From: an uncultured Desulfovibrio sp.
Lineage (GTDB): Bacteria; Desulfobacterota; Desulfovibrionia; Desulfovibrionales; Desulfovibrionaceae
Direction of reading: 5' to 3'
DNA length: 64,000 nucleotides
Assembly: GCF_910584445.1 (NCBI RefSeq)
Contig: NZ_CAJUBO010000005.1
Location: forward strand, 50,602 to 114,601
Part shown: positions 9,569-17,549 of the stretch, in pieces
Position numbering within the stretch: the stretch's first letter is position 1
Layout: every line of letters begins with the position of its first letter
Translations under genes and position numbers: made by a program
The notes under the pieces: model-generated
Databases searched by the model: none
Told to the model about the DNA's origin: nothing
Seen by the model: the letters and a program-made list of their open reading frames with translations, nothing else

Positions 9569-11224
9569 ATGAGCGAACCCCGCCTCACCATCACCCCCCT
9601 CGGGGGACTCGGCGAAATCGGTCTCAACTGCCAGCTCTGGGAAAGCGGCGACGGCGTGGTCATGGTGGACTGCGGCCTCATGTTTCCGGACGACGCCCAT
9701 CTGGGCGTGGATGTCCTCATCCCGCATTTCGGCGCGGTGCGCGAAGTGCGCGACAGGCTCCTCGGCATCGTGCTCACCCACGGCCATGAGGACCACATCG
9801 GCGCGCTGCCCTGGATCGTGCCGGAACTCAAAAACGCCCGCATCTTCGGCTCGCGCTTCACCCTTGCCCTGGTGGAGCACAAGCTGCGCGAGCACGAGCT
9901 GCTCAACCGCGTGGAACTCTGCCCTGTGGATGCGGAGACCGTCCAGCCCCTGGGCGACCTGGTCTTTCACTTCATCCCGGTCTGCCACTCCATCCCGCAC
10001 GGCTTCGGCCTGGGGGTGGAAACGCCTGTGGGCCGCGTGGTCCACAGCGGCGATTTCAAGATCGACCCCATGCCGCTGGCGGGTTCGGGCACGGAGCTGG
10101 CCGCCTTTCGCGAATTTGCCGGGCCTGATGGCGCGCGGCTTCTGCTCTCCGACTCCACCAACGTGCTGCGCGAAGGCCGCTCCCTCACCGAGCGGGAGGT
10201 CAAGGCCTCGCTGGAGCGCGTCTTTGCCGCCGCCCGGGGCCGCATCGTGGTCACGCTCTTTTCCAGCCACATCCAGCGCATCCAGGAAGTCTGCGACCTT
10301 GCCCGCCACTATGGCCGCACGGTCATCATCAGCGGCAAATCGCTTGCCAACAACATCGACATCGCCGCGCAGCTGGGCTTTCTCACGCTGCCGCCCGAAT
10401 TTTTCAACGCGCACAACGGCGTGCCGGACCTGCCGGACGACAAGGTGGTGCTCGTGGTCACGGGCGCCCAGGGGGAACCGCTTTCGGCGCTTTCGCGCAT
10501 GGTCTGGGGCGGCCACCGCCAGCTCGCCATCCGCGAGGGCGATACGGTGGTCATGAGTTCCCGCGTCATTCCCGGCAACGCCCGGCCCATTTCGCGCCTG
10601 ATCAATGAAATGTACCGCCTCGGCGCGGAAGTGCTCTACGAAAGCTCGCACGCGGTCCACGCCTCGGGGCACGCCCACCGCGAGGAACTGCGCGACCTGC
10701 TCCTGGCCGTGCGGCCCGAACTCTTCGTGCCCGTGCATGGCGAATACCAGCATCTTGTCATGCACGGCCGCCTAGCGGAAAGCTGCGGCGTGCGCCGGGA
10801 AAACGTCATCCTCCTGCGCGACGGCCAGCCGCTGACCATCCTGCCGCACGAGTTTTGCCTGGAAACGCCGGTGGCCGTGGAGTGCACCCTTGTGGACGGC
10901 AAGGGCGTGGGCGATGTGGGCGCTTCGGTGCTGCGCGAGCGGCGCATCCTGGGCGATGAAGGCGTGGTCATCGTCGCCCTGGTGCTCGATGCGGAGACGG
11001 GGAGCGTCCTCCACGGGCCGGAAATGATCTCGCGCGGCTTCGTGTTCGAACAGCAACTGAGCCATGTGCTCGAAGACGCCAAGTGTCTGGTGCTGGACGA
11101 ACTGGAAACATCCCCCCACAGCACCAGCCGCCTGCGCGAGAACATCCGCACCTCCCTGCGGCGCTTTTTCCGGCGCGTGCTGGAGCGCGACCCGGTGGTG
11201 GTGCCGGTCATCAGCGAAGTCTGA
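9569..11224 (+). CDS. rnj: Ribonuclease J
   Basis: A 551-residue metallo-beta-lactamase/beta-CASP ribonuclease with endo- and 5'-exonuclease activity in RNA turnover. The metal motif HGHEDHIGA is at residues 71-79. Downstream are the metal-ligand HSGDFKID region, the beta-CASP motifs (FSSHIQRIQEV, VVTGAQGEPLSALSRM, MSSRVIPGN) and ESSHAVHASGHAHREEL. A C-terminal domain follows. AAAGGAAAG precedes the ATG. Its full length is typical of RNase J rather than of shorter MBL hydrolases. Confidence 0.95.
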   Translation: MSEPRLTITPLGGLGEIGLNCQLWESGDGVVMVDCGLMFPDDAHLGVDVLIPHFGAVREVRDRLLGIVLTHGHEDHIGALPWIVPELKNARIFGSRFTLALVEHKLREHELLNRVELCPVDAETVQPLGDLVFHFIPVCHSIPHGFGLGVETPVGRVVHSGDFKIDPMPLAGSGTELAAFREFAGPDGARLLLSDSTNVLREGRSLTEREVKASLERVFAAARGRIVVTLFSSHIQRIQEVCDLARHYGRTVIISGKSLANNIDIAAQLGFLTLPPEFFNAHNGVPDLPDDKVVLVVTGAQGEPLSALSRMVWGGHRQLAIREGDTVVMSSRVIPGNARPISRLINEMYRLGAEVLYESSHAVHASGHAHREELRDLLLAVRPELFVPVHGEYQHLVMHGRLAESCGVRRENVILLRDGQPLTILPHEFCLETPVAVECTLVDGKGVGDVGASVLRERRILGDEGVVIVALVLDAETGSVLHGPEMISRGFVFEQQLSHVLEDAKCLVLDELETSPHSTSRLRENIRTSLRRFFRRVLERDPVVVPVISEV

Positions 11225-11354
11225 GGACGCGCGCCACCGGCGGACGGGCGCCCTCGGGGAACCTCCCCCGCCCGGCAACCATTTCCCGGCATGGATCTTG
11301 CTTCCATTTTCCTGCGGGCCGTGCCCGAGACCGGGCCGCCGCGGGGAGGAAGCC

Positions 11355-11621
11355 ATGGATACCCTGTGCGACGCGGAAGACCTGCCCTACTGGCTTTGGG
11401 GCGCAGCCCTGCTCCTCAGCGCCTGTCTCCATGCCCTGCCCCCGGGAGGGGCGGGCCTGTGCGACGAACTTCCGGCATATGCCGCCCCGGGATTCACGGT
11501 GGAAACGCCCCAGGTCGGTCAGGTGCGCGTCATTCCGCTGGCGAATGCCGAACTCGTCAGCCCCTGCGCCGGGTTTTCCACGGCATCATCGTCGACGGAA
11601 CGGAAGCTTGCGGAGCTTTGA
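11355..11621 (+). CDS. Small hypothetical protein
   Basis: An 88-residue ORF starting MDTLCDAEDLPYWLWGAALL after a good GGGGAGGAAGCC ribosome site. A hydrophobic segment at about residues 12-30 ends in ACLHA and could be a signal peptide or membrane anchor. The rest is Pro/Ala-rich with no motif I recognise. It sits 130 nt after RNase J and ends 13 nt before the convergent gmhB gene. The ribosome site supports it, but the GC-rich background makes chance ORFs common. Confidence 0.4.
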   Translation: MDTLCDAEDLPYWLWGAALLLSACLHALPPGGAGLCDELPAYAAPGFTVETPQVGQVRVIPLANAELVSPCAGFSTASSSTERKLAEL

Positions 11622-11634
11622 GGCTGCCCGCCCT

Positions 11635-12213
11635 TCACGCCGCGCCCCCACCGGCGGACGGGTCGCGTCCTGAACTGAGGATGGCGTCGCAGGCCGCCGC
11701 CAGCCCCGGCCAGACGGGCGTTCCCGGAAAGGCGGCGAGGGTGGCGCGCGCTTCGGCATCCCCGGGGTCGGGCCGCAACAGGCCCGCGCGGCAGCCTGCC
11801 GCCACGCCGGCGGCCACATCCCGCTGTCGGTCGCCCAGCATCCAGGAGGCGCCGGGCGCGATGTCCAGTTCCGCGCAGGCCCGAAGGACCAGCCCCGGCA
11901 GGGGCTTGCGGCAGGAGCACGGGCCGGTGATCTCCGGCAGATGCGGGCAATGATACCAGGCATCCGGCGCCGCGCCCAGCGGCGCAAGCCCCGCGTCCAC
12001 CCAGCGCTCCAGCGCGGCCAGATCTTTGGGCGCAAACAGGCTGCGCGCCAGCCCGGACTGATTGCTCACCACCACCAGCAGCCACCCGGCGGCGCGGAAC
12101 CGGGCCAGGGCCTCGGGCACGCCCGGGAGCCAGCGCCAGTCCTCCGGCCTGTGGACATAGCCCAGGTCCTCGTTGAGCGTGCCGTCCCGATCCAGAAAAA
12201 TGGCGCGCTGCAT
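11635..12213 (-). CDS. gmhB: D-glycero-D-manno-heptose 1,7-bisphosphate 7-phosphatase (GmhB-like)
   Basis: HAD-family phosphatase of 192 residues in the ADP-heptose pathway for the LPS inner core. The catalytic FLDRDGTLNED motif (Asp8, Asp10) is at the N-terminus, VVVSNQSGLAR is motif II, and the zinc-binding loop CPHLPEITGPCSCRKP is typical of GmhB. LGDRQRDVAAGVAAG is the last HAD motif. The start at 12213 (MQRAIFLDRDG) was chosen because the upstream extension crosses the palindromic element at 12279-12387. A histidinol-phosphatase role is possible from sequence alone but less likely. Confidence 0.88.
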   Translation of the reverse strand: MQRAIFLDRDGTLNEDLGYVHRPEDWRWLPGVPEALARFRAAGWLLVVVSNQSGLARSLFAPKDLAALERWVDAGLAPLGAAPDAWYHCPHLPEITGPCSCRKPLPGLVLRACAELDIAPGASWMLGDRQRDVAAGVAAGCRAGLLRPDPGDAEARATLAAFPGTPVWPGLAAACDAILSSGRDPSAGGGAA

Positions 12214-12278
12214 GGCGTCAGCCTCCCTGCCGGCCGTTCCCCGGCGCGCCCGCGCACACGCGGCGCGGACTCCCCTGA

Positions 12279-12387
12279 CTAGTGTCTGCTTGCAAAAGTA
12301 GACACTACAAAACCCGTAAGGGTTTTGCGGCGGCATAGCCGCCGTGAGTGAGCGAAAAAACCACGCTTTTTTGCAAGTAGACACTAG
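12279..12387. repeat. 109-bp palindromic element with 19-bp terminal inverted repeats
   Basis: The element begins CTAGTGTCTGCTTGCAAAA and ends with its inverted copy with one mismatch, so both ends carry CTAG. Inside are a second copy of the end motif (AGTAGACACTA near 12297-12307), a CAAAACCC/GGGTTTTG hairpin, a GCGGC/GCCGC hairpin and AAAAAACCACGCTTTTTT. The right end supplies the TAG stop of the leftward cupin gene. It resembles a miniature inverted-repeat element. No other full copy is in the window, so mobility is unproven. Confidence 0.6.
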
Positions 12388-12902
12388 CGGGACGCGGGTC
12401 CGGAAAGCGGCCGGGCATAGTCCGCATCGCTGACCTTCTCATACCAGATGGCGTTCTTGCCGTCCCTGACGCCGGTGAGCGCCATGTGGGTCATGCCCAC
12501 GGTGGGGGAAGCGCCGTGCCAGTGGCGCACGCCCACAGGGCAGCGGACCACATCGCCCGGCCGGATCTCCGTCACCGTGCCGTCGGCCGTGCCCGTGCGG
12601 CCCACGCCGGAGATCACCACCAGCGTCTGCCCGGCGGGATGCTCGTGCCACGCGGAACGCGCGCCCGGTTCAAAGGTCACATAGGCGCCGGAAACATTGG
12701 CGTCGGCGGTGGCGGGAAAAAGCGGGTCGATCCGCACCCGGCCGGTGAACCAGGCCTCCGGCCCGGGCACCGACGCCTTTTCCCCGGCGCGGATGACCGC
12801 CTGTTCCCCCGGGGCCGCGTCGTCCGCGGCGGCCGGGGCCACGCCCGGCAGGGCAAGCATCCCCACAAGCAGCAGTCCGGCGAAAACGCGCGCATGGTCC
12901 AT
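12384..12902 (-). CDS. Secreted cupin-domain protein
   Basis: A 172-residue single-domain cupin. The start MDHARVFAGLL is preceded by GGAGG on the reverse strand. The N-terminus is a signal peptide (LLLVGMLALPGVAPAAA). The cupin metal motifs are visible: GARSAWHEHPAGQTLVVISG and PGDVVRCPVGVRHWHGASP. Such proteins often sit with carboxymuconolactone decarboxylases or oxidoreductases, but none is adjacent, so the substrate is unknown. The stop codon falls inside the terminal inverted repeat of the 109-bp palindromic element. Confidence 0.85.
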   Translation of the reverse strand: MDHARVFAGLLLVGMLALPGVAPAAADDAAPGEQAVIRAGEKASVPGPEAWFTGRVRIDPLFPATADANVSGAYVTFEPGARSAWHEHPAGQTLVVISGVGRTGTADGTVTEIRPGDVVRCPVGVRHWHGASPTVGMTHMALTGVRDGKNAIWYEKVSDADYARPLSGPASR

Positions 12903-13134
12903 GGCATACCTCCAGGGTCGAAAGATGGCACAAATCGTCTGCCCGCGCAGCATAGCAGGGCGGAACGGCCGCTGCCAGCGTCATTTCCGGCAAAATCTTG
13001 CCTTTTTGTTCCGCGTCCGGGCGCCCGGGAGCGGCTTGACAGGGACAAACGCCTTGGGCAGAGTCGCCTCCATATGCCCCTGCGGGCCTGTTCGACAACG
13101 CCGCCCCCTCATCGTTCCGCCACCCGGAGTGCCC

Positions 13135-13734
13135 ATGTCCGCCGCCGATTCCCCGGATCCTTCCCACGGCCTTGTGTCCGCGCCGGCGGACGCCCTGCCC
13201 TGCGTCATCCTCATCGGCATGGCGGGTTCCGGCAAGAGCACCATCGGCGCCCGGCTGGCGCTGGAGATGGACTGGGCCTTTCTCGACAGCGACCACCTCA
13301 TGGAGGCGCTGTACGGCTGCCGCCTGCAGGATCTTACCGACGCGCTCGACAGGGACGCCTTCCTGGATGTGGAATGCGCCGTCATCCGCGCCATCCGCGC
13401 CCGGCGCGCGGTCATCGCCACCGGCGGCAGCGTCGTTTACCGGGAGGCGGCCATGCGCCATCTGGCCTCCCTGGGGCATGTGGTCTATCTGGACGTGCCG
13501 CTGGACGAGATCCAGCGGCGCATTGCCCGCAACCCCCAGCGCGGCCTCTCCCTCGGACCGGGCCAGACCGTGGCGGACCTGTACCACGAACGCGCCCCGC
13601 TCTATGCCGCCTGGGCGGCCCTGCGCTGCGACGCCGCCAGGGGAACGCCCGGCCGCTGCGCGCGCTGGATACTGAACCACCTGCCGCCGGAATTCCAGAC
13701 CGCCGCCGGCGATGCGGACCCCGATGCCCGTTGA
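13135..13734 (+). CDS. Shikimate kinase-like small-molecule kinase
   Basis: A 199-residue P-loop kinase of the shikimate kinase fold. The Walker A motif is GMAGSGKSTIG, followed by DSDHLME in place of the usual D.D..IE. ATGGSVVYRE corresponds to the shikimate-kinase GGGVV motif with one Gly replaced by Ser. NPQRGLSLGPGQTVADLYHERAPLYAA is the lid and C-terminal region. The altered GGS motif and missing RPLL lid leave the substrate open: shikimate is the default, another hydroxyl substrate such as homoserine is possible. Confidence 0.72.
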   Translation: MSAADSPDPSHGLVSAPADALPCVILIGMAGSGKSTIGARLALEMDWAFLDSDHLMEALYGCRLQDLTDALDRDAFLDVECAVIRAIRARRAVIATGGSVVYREAAMRHLASLGHVVYLDVPLDEIQRRIARNPQRGLSLGPGQTVADLYHERAPLYAAWAALRCDAARGTPGRCARWILNHLPPEFQTAAGDADPDAR

Positions 13735-13771
13735 CCCCTGCCGCCCCGCGGGGCGAGCGCCGCGCCTGACG

Positions 13772-13805
13772 AAAAAAGGCACCTGCGAGGGTATCGCAAG
13801 TGCCT
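13772..13805 (-). terminator. Terminator of tRNA-Arg
   Basis: On the reverse strand, immediately after the tRNA, an AGGCAC/GTGCCT stem extended by TGCGA/TCGCA with one internal mismatch is followed by a run of six T residues. This is a standard intrinsic terminator for the leftward tRNA and may also serve the + strand kinase gene. Confidence 0.75.
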
Positions 13806-13810
13806 GAAAA

Positions 13811-13887
<77 letters not shown>

Positions 13888-14032
13888 AAGACATTCTTGG
13901 TATGCCGAATCCCGGCGCCTGTCAAGCGGCATGCCTCGGGGCGGCGGCATTGCGCGCCCCGGAGTTTTATGGAACAACGGGGCAGGGCCACAGTTTCCGC
14001 ACATCGTTTCGAGGCAGGGCGTTCCGGCAATC

Positions 14033-14668
14033 ATGCGTAGAATTTTTGTAGGCGTCAGCGGGGCCAGCGGCATGCCCCTTGCCCTCCGGCTGCTCCGGCA
14101 TCTGGCCGCCATGCCGGAGGTGGAGCTGCACTGCGCCGTCTCGGCGGGCGCTGCCGCGGTGCTGGCCGCAGAATGCGGCGCCGGCACCGAAGCGCTCACC
14201 CGCCATGCCCGCCACATCCATGACGCGGACAATCTCGGCGCGGGACCGGCCAGCGGTTCCTGGTGGCACGGCGCGCCCGGTGGGGACGGCGCGGCCATGT
14301 TCCTCGTGCCCTGCTCCATGGGCACGCTCGGGGCGCTTGCGTCGGGCGCCACGCGCAATCTCGTCCAGCGGGCGGCCGATGTGGCGCTCAAGGAAGGGCT
14401 GCGCGTCATCCTGGTGCCGCGCGAAAGCCCGCTTTCGGCCATCCACCTGCGCAACATGCTCGCCCTGCGCGAGGCCGGAGCGGTCATCATGCCCTTTTCC
14501 CCGGGCTTTTACCTGCGCCCGCGCAGCCTTGAGGACATGCTCGACCACTTTTGCGGCCGCATTTTCGACCAGGCGCGGCTGCCGCACGCTTTCGGGCGCT
14601 GGACGCCGGAAGACGACGGGGGGGCGCCTGAGGCCCGCCTTGCCCCGTGCGCGCATCCTGCGCGTTGA
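14033..14668 (+). CDS. ubiX: UbiX-like flavin prenyltransferase
   Basis: A 211-residue flavoprotein of the UbiX/Pad1 family, which makes the prenylated FMN cofactor used by UbiD-type decarboxylases. The N-terminal RRIFVGVSGASGMPLALRLL is the FMN-binding GxSGxSG motif. FLVPCSMGTLGALASGATRNLVQRAADVALKE and RVILVPRESPLSAIHLRNMLALREAGAVIMP are diagnostic. ATG at 14033 was chosen because it begins exactly at the conserved domain. No ubiD gene is adjacent. Confidence 0.92.
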   Translation: MRRIFVGVSGASGMPLALRLLRHLAAMPEVELHCAVSAGAAAVLAAECGAGTEALTRHARHIHDADNLGAGPASGSWWHGAPGGDGAAMFLVPCSMGTLGALASGATRNLVQRAADVALKEGLRVILVPRESPLSAIHLRNMLALREAGAVIMPFSPGFYLRPRSLEDMLDHFCGRIFDQARLPHAFGRWTPEDDGGAPEARLAPCAHPAR

Positions 14669-14711
14669 TGCGGGAAAGGCGCGACAGAGACCCGCCCCTG
14701 AGGAGGCAACG

Positions 14712-15422
14712 ATGAGCACCATCACCTGGTACGGACATTCGGCGTTCAAAATCGCCTGCGGCCATGCCGCCGCGGTGCTCGACCCCTTTTTCGCGCCCCG
14801 CTGGGGGCAGAGCGCCGCCGACGTGGGCGCCGCGGACCTTGTCCTCGTGACGCACGACCATGGCGACCATGTGGGCGAGGCCGTATCGCTGTGCAGAAAG
14901 ACAGGGTCCATGCTCGGCGCGGTGGTGGGCACCGCGGAGAAACTGCGGGATGCGGGCGTGCCCGAGGGGCAGATCCTCAACGGCATCGGCTTCAATATCG
15001 GCGGCACGCTGGAATGCCGGGGCATGGCCGTGACCATGACCCAGGCCTTCCACTCCAGCGATTCGGGCGTTCCCGTGGGCTATATCCTGCGCATGCCGGA
15101 CGGCCTTGTCGTCTACCACGCGGGAGACACGGGGATTTTCGCGGGCATGGAGCTGCTGGGCAGGCTGTACGGCATCCATGTGGCGCTCCTGCCCGTGGGC
15201 GGGGTCTTCACCATGGACGCCGCCCAGGCGGCCCTGGCCTGCCGGCTGCTGGGCTGCGCGGCGGCGGTCCCCATGCACTGGGGCACCTTCCCGGTGCTGG
15301 CGCAGGATGTGGACGGCTTCCGCCAGGCACTCGCCGCCACCTGCCCCGGGTGCGCCTGCGTGGAGCCGGCGCCGGGGCAGGCGCGGGAGTTTTCGCTTAC
15401 TCGAAACGGCTTGCGCTGGTGA
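14712..15422 (+). CDS. UPF0173 metallo-beta-lactamase-fold hydrolase
   Basis: A 236-residue metal-dependent hydrolase of the UlaG-like/UPF0173 group. It begins STITWYGHSAFKI, typical of this group, and carries the metal motif THDHGDHVGEA, then HAGDTGIF and PMHWGTFPVLA. GAGGCAACG precedes the ATG. The physiological substrate of this family is not established. Its 3' end overlaps the convergent cyclophilin gene by 26 bp. Confidence 0.88.
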   Translation: MSTITWYGHSAFKIACGHAAAVLDPFFAPRWGQSAADVGAADLVLVTHDHGDHVGEAVSLCRKTGSMLGAVVGTAEKLRDAGVPEGQILNGIGFNIGGTLECRGMAVTMTQAFHSSDSGVPVGYILRMPDGLVVYHAGDTGIFAGMELLGRLYGIHVALLPVGGVFTMDAAQAALACRLLGCAAAVPMHWGTFPVLAQDVDGFRQALAATCPGCACVEPAPGQAREFSLTRNGLRW

Positions 15423-15912
15423 CCATGACCATGTCGGCGGGCACGTTCTCGTGGATGCCCACGGTCTTGGTCCTGACCTTGGCGATCTTGTCCACCACGT
15501 CCATGCCCTCGGTGACCTTGCCGAAAACGCAGTAGCCCCAGCCGTCCACGCTGGGGGCGCGGTGATCGAGGAAGTCGTTGTCCACAAGGTTGATGAAGAA
15601 CTGGGCGGAGGCGCTGTGCGGATCGCTGGTGCGGGCCATGGCTATGGTACCGCGCCCGTTCTTCAGGCCGTTGTCGGCCTCGTTGGTCACGGGTTCGTGG
15701 GTGGGCTTTTCACGCATGCGCGCGTCCATGCCGCCGCCCTGGATCATGAAGCCGGAAATGACGCGATGGAAAATGGTATTGTCGTAAAAGCCCTCATCCA
15801 CATACCTGAGAAAATTTTCCACCGTCTTGGGGGCCTTGTCCGGGAACAGTTCGATCAGGATGTCGCCTTCCGTCGTTTCGAGAAGGACGACCGGATTGGT
15901 CGTATCGGCCAT
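15397..15912 (-). CDS. Peptidyl-prolyl cis-trans isomerase (cyclophilin type)
   Basis: A cytoplasmic cyclophilin of 171 residues with no signal peptide. Conserved motifs are FHRVISGFMIQGG, IAMARTSDPHSASAQFFINL and VFGKVTEGMDVVDKI; the catalytic Arg in FHRV is present. The ATG at 15912 was chosen because GGGAG lies just upstream; one further ATG two codons earlier is possible. It overlaps the 3' end of the converging hydrolase gene. Confidence 0.94.
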   Translation of the reverse strand: MADTTNPVVLLETTEGDILIELFPDKAPKTVENFLRYVDEGFYDNTIFHRVISGFMIQGGGMDARMREKPTHEPVTNEADNGLKNGRGTIAMARTSDPHSASAQFFINLVDNDFLDHRAPSVDGWGYCVFGKVTEGMDVVDKIAKVRTKTVGIHENVPADMVMVTSASRFE

Positions 15913-15987
15913 ACACACTCCCTGGCGCGGTAGGATTTGGCAACGGAAGCTTTCCGCGCCGGACGCGCGGGACGACTATAGGCGCAC

Positions 15988-17220
15988 ATGACGCCGAAGA
16001 CAATGCCGGAAACCGGGACGGCGCGAGCGCCGGCGCCCGGCGGACGCCGGGGAGGCAGGGACAGGATGCGATCGGCGCGTGCCACCACAGCCGCCACACG
16101 GGGGCAGCGATCGCTGCCCGGCATCGCCGCCGCGCCGCGGGACCCCGAACGCCACGCGGAGGAACTCTCCCCCCTGCTGTGCGCCTGGTTCGCGGCCAAC
16201 CGCCGCGACCTGCCGTGGCGCGTGCGCTACAGCCCCTATGAAGTCTGGATCTCGGAGATCATGCTCCAGCAGACCCAGATGGAACGCGCGGTGGACTATT
16301 TCCGGCGCTGGATGCTGCGCCTGCCCGATGTGGCGGCGCTGGCCGCCGCTTCCGAAGATGAGGTGCTGCGCCTCTGGGAGGGCCTGGGCTACTATTCCCG
16401 CGCGCGCAACCTCATGGCCGCGGCGCGGCGCATCATGGAGGCGCACCACGGCGTCTTCCCCGCCGATCCGGAACAGATCCGCGCCCTGCCGGGCGTTGGA
16501 CCCTATACCGCGGCGGCCGTGGCAAGCATCGCCTTCGGCGCGCGCGTCGCCTGCGTGGACGCCAATGTGGAGCGCGTGCTCTCCCGGCTCTTCAATGTGG
16601 AAACGCCGGTGCGCCGCGAACCCGCCGCGGGCTTCATCCGCCGCTGGGCGCTGCGCCTCGTGCCGGAGGGACAGGCGCGGGACCACAATCAGGCCATGAT
16701 GGAACTGGGCGCCCTTGTCTGCCGCAAGGCCCCGCGTTGCGGACTCTGCCCGTGGAGCGGTTTTTGCCGGGCGCGGCACCTGGGCGTGGCCGACCGGCGG
16801 CCGGTAAAGGACGACGCGCGGGGCATGACGGCCCTGCAAACCGTGGCCGGGCTGCTTGAAGCGGCGGGCCGCGTCCTTGTCCACCGGCGCCCGACGGGTG
16901 GCGTGTGGGGCGGACTCTGGGAATTTCCCGGCGGCGACGTGCGCCCGGACGAAACGCCGCAGGACGCCCTGCTCCGTCTCCTCAGGGACAAGACCGGCAT
17001 TGCCGCGCGCCTTGGGGAGGGCGGCGGCAGCATCGTCCACACGCGCACGCGCTACAGGATCACCCTGCACTGGCGCAGGCTCATCGCCCCCGAGAAGAGG
17101 GGCGCCGCCCCGCCGTTGCCGCCGGGGCATTCCTGGCGCTGGGCGACGCCGGAAGAGCTGGCGCGCCTGCCCATGCCCGCGCCGCACCGCAGGCTCGCGA
17201 GCCTGGGCCTCGGACTCTGA
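15988..17220 (+). CDS. mutY: A/G-specific adenine DNA glycosylase MutY
   Basis: Base-excision repair enzyme that removes adenine opposite 8-oxoguanine. The glycosylase domain has SEIMLQQTQMERAVDYF with the catalytic Glu region, the helix-hairpin-helix ALPGVGPYTAAAVASIAF and VDANVERVLSRLF with the catalytic Asp. The [4Fe-4S] cluster motif reads C-x5-C-x2-C-x5-C, one residue shorter in the first spacer than the usual C-x6-C. The C-terminal MutT-like domain (WEFPGGDV) is present. The full ORF gives 410 residues; the N-terminal 40-50 look poorly conserved, so the true start may be near 16066. Confidence 0.93.
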   Translation: MTPKTMPETGTARAPAPGGRRGGRDRMRSARATTAATRGQRSLPGIAAAPRDPERHAEELSPLLCAWFAANRRDLPWRVRYSPYEVWISEIMLQQTQMERAVDYFRRWMLRLPDVAALAAASEDEVLRLWEGLGYYSRARNLMAAARRIMEAHHGVFPADPEQIRALPGVGPYTAAAVASIAFGARVACVDANVERVLSRLFNVETPVRREPAAGFIRRWALRLVPEGQARDHNQAMMELGALVCRKAPRCGLCPWSGFCRARHLGVADRRPVKDDARGMTALQTVAGLLEAAGRVLVHRRPTGGVWGGLWEFPGGDVRPDETPQDALLRLLRDKTGIAARLGEGGGSIVHTRTRYRITLHWRRLIAPEKRGAAPPLPPGHSWRWATPEELARLPMPAPHRRLASLGLGL

Positions 17221-17289
17221 ACGGTCCCGCGTCGGAGCGCCGCCCCTGGCCGCGAGACCGGACACATGAAAAGAGCATAGAAGCATTTT

Positions 17290-17549
17290 AAAAAAAGGGA
17301 GGGTTTCCACTTACCGCCCGAAGCGGAGCGAAGGGCGGGGGCTGTCGCCGCAAGAATCCTAAAAAATAAGAATTTTTTGCGCTGGCAAGGAAGTGGGCGA
17401 TTTTTGGAGGGAGTGTACTCACGTACATGACCGACAAAAATCGCCCAGTGACGCCGCCAGCGCAAAAAGGGCTGTTTTTGACGGATGATTGTGGCATCGC
17501 ACAAGCTGCCACATCTCAAGCCAGCAGTCACATCAACAGGTCCAGACCC
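17290..17549 (+). repeat. Structured intergenic element, copy 1
   Basis: A 260-bp gene-free element between convergent mutY and the TtuA-like gene. Stem A pairs 17314-17319 with 17333-17338 around the loop AAGCGGAGCGAA. A conserved linker (AGAATCCTAAAAAATAAGA) follows. Stem S2 pairs 17374-17386 with 17456-17468 (13 of 13). Inside it, S3 pairs 17394-17405 with 17436-17447 (12 of 12), around a loop with GGGAGTGTACTCACGTAC. A T-run and GACGGATGATTGTGGCAT follow, then a TGTGGC/GCCACA hairpin. Copies at 50805, 52799 and 63928 share the unpaired parts but differ in the stems. Reverse-strand ORFs across it are judged spurious. Confidence 0.8.

Noticed and set aside
17288..17512. Reverse-strand ORF of 74 residues in repeat copy 1, with a similar frame in copy 2 (50792-51013)
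   Set aside because: The translations look alike (SYFLGF followed by a shared Pro-containing stretch), but this follows from the conserved unpaired segments. Stem positions change in a way that preserves pairing rather than amino acids.
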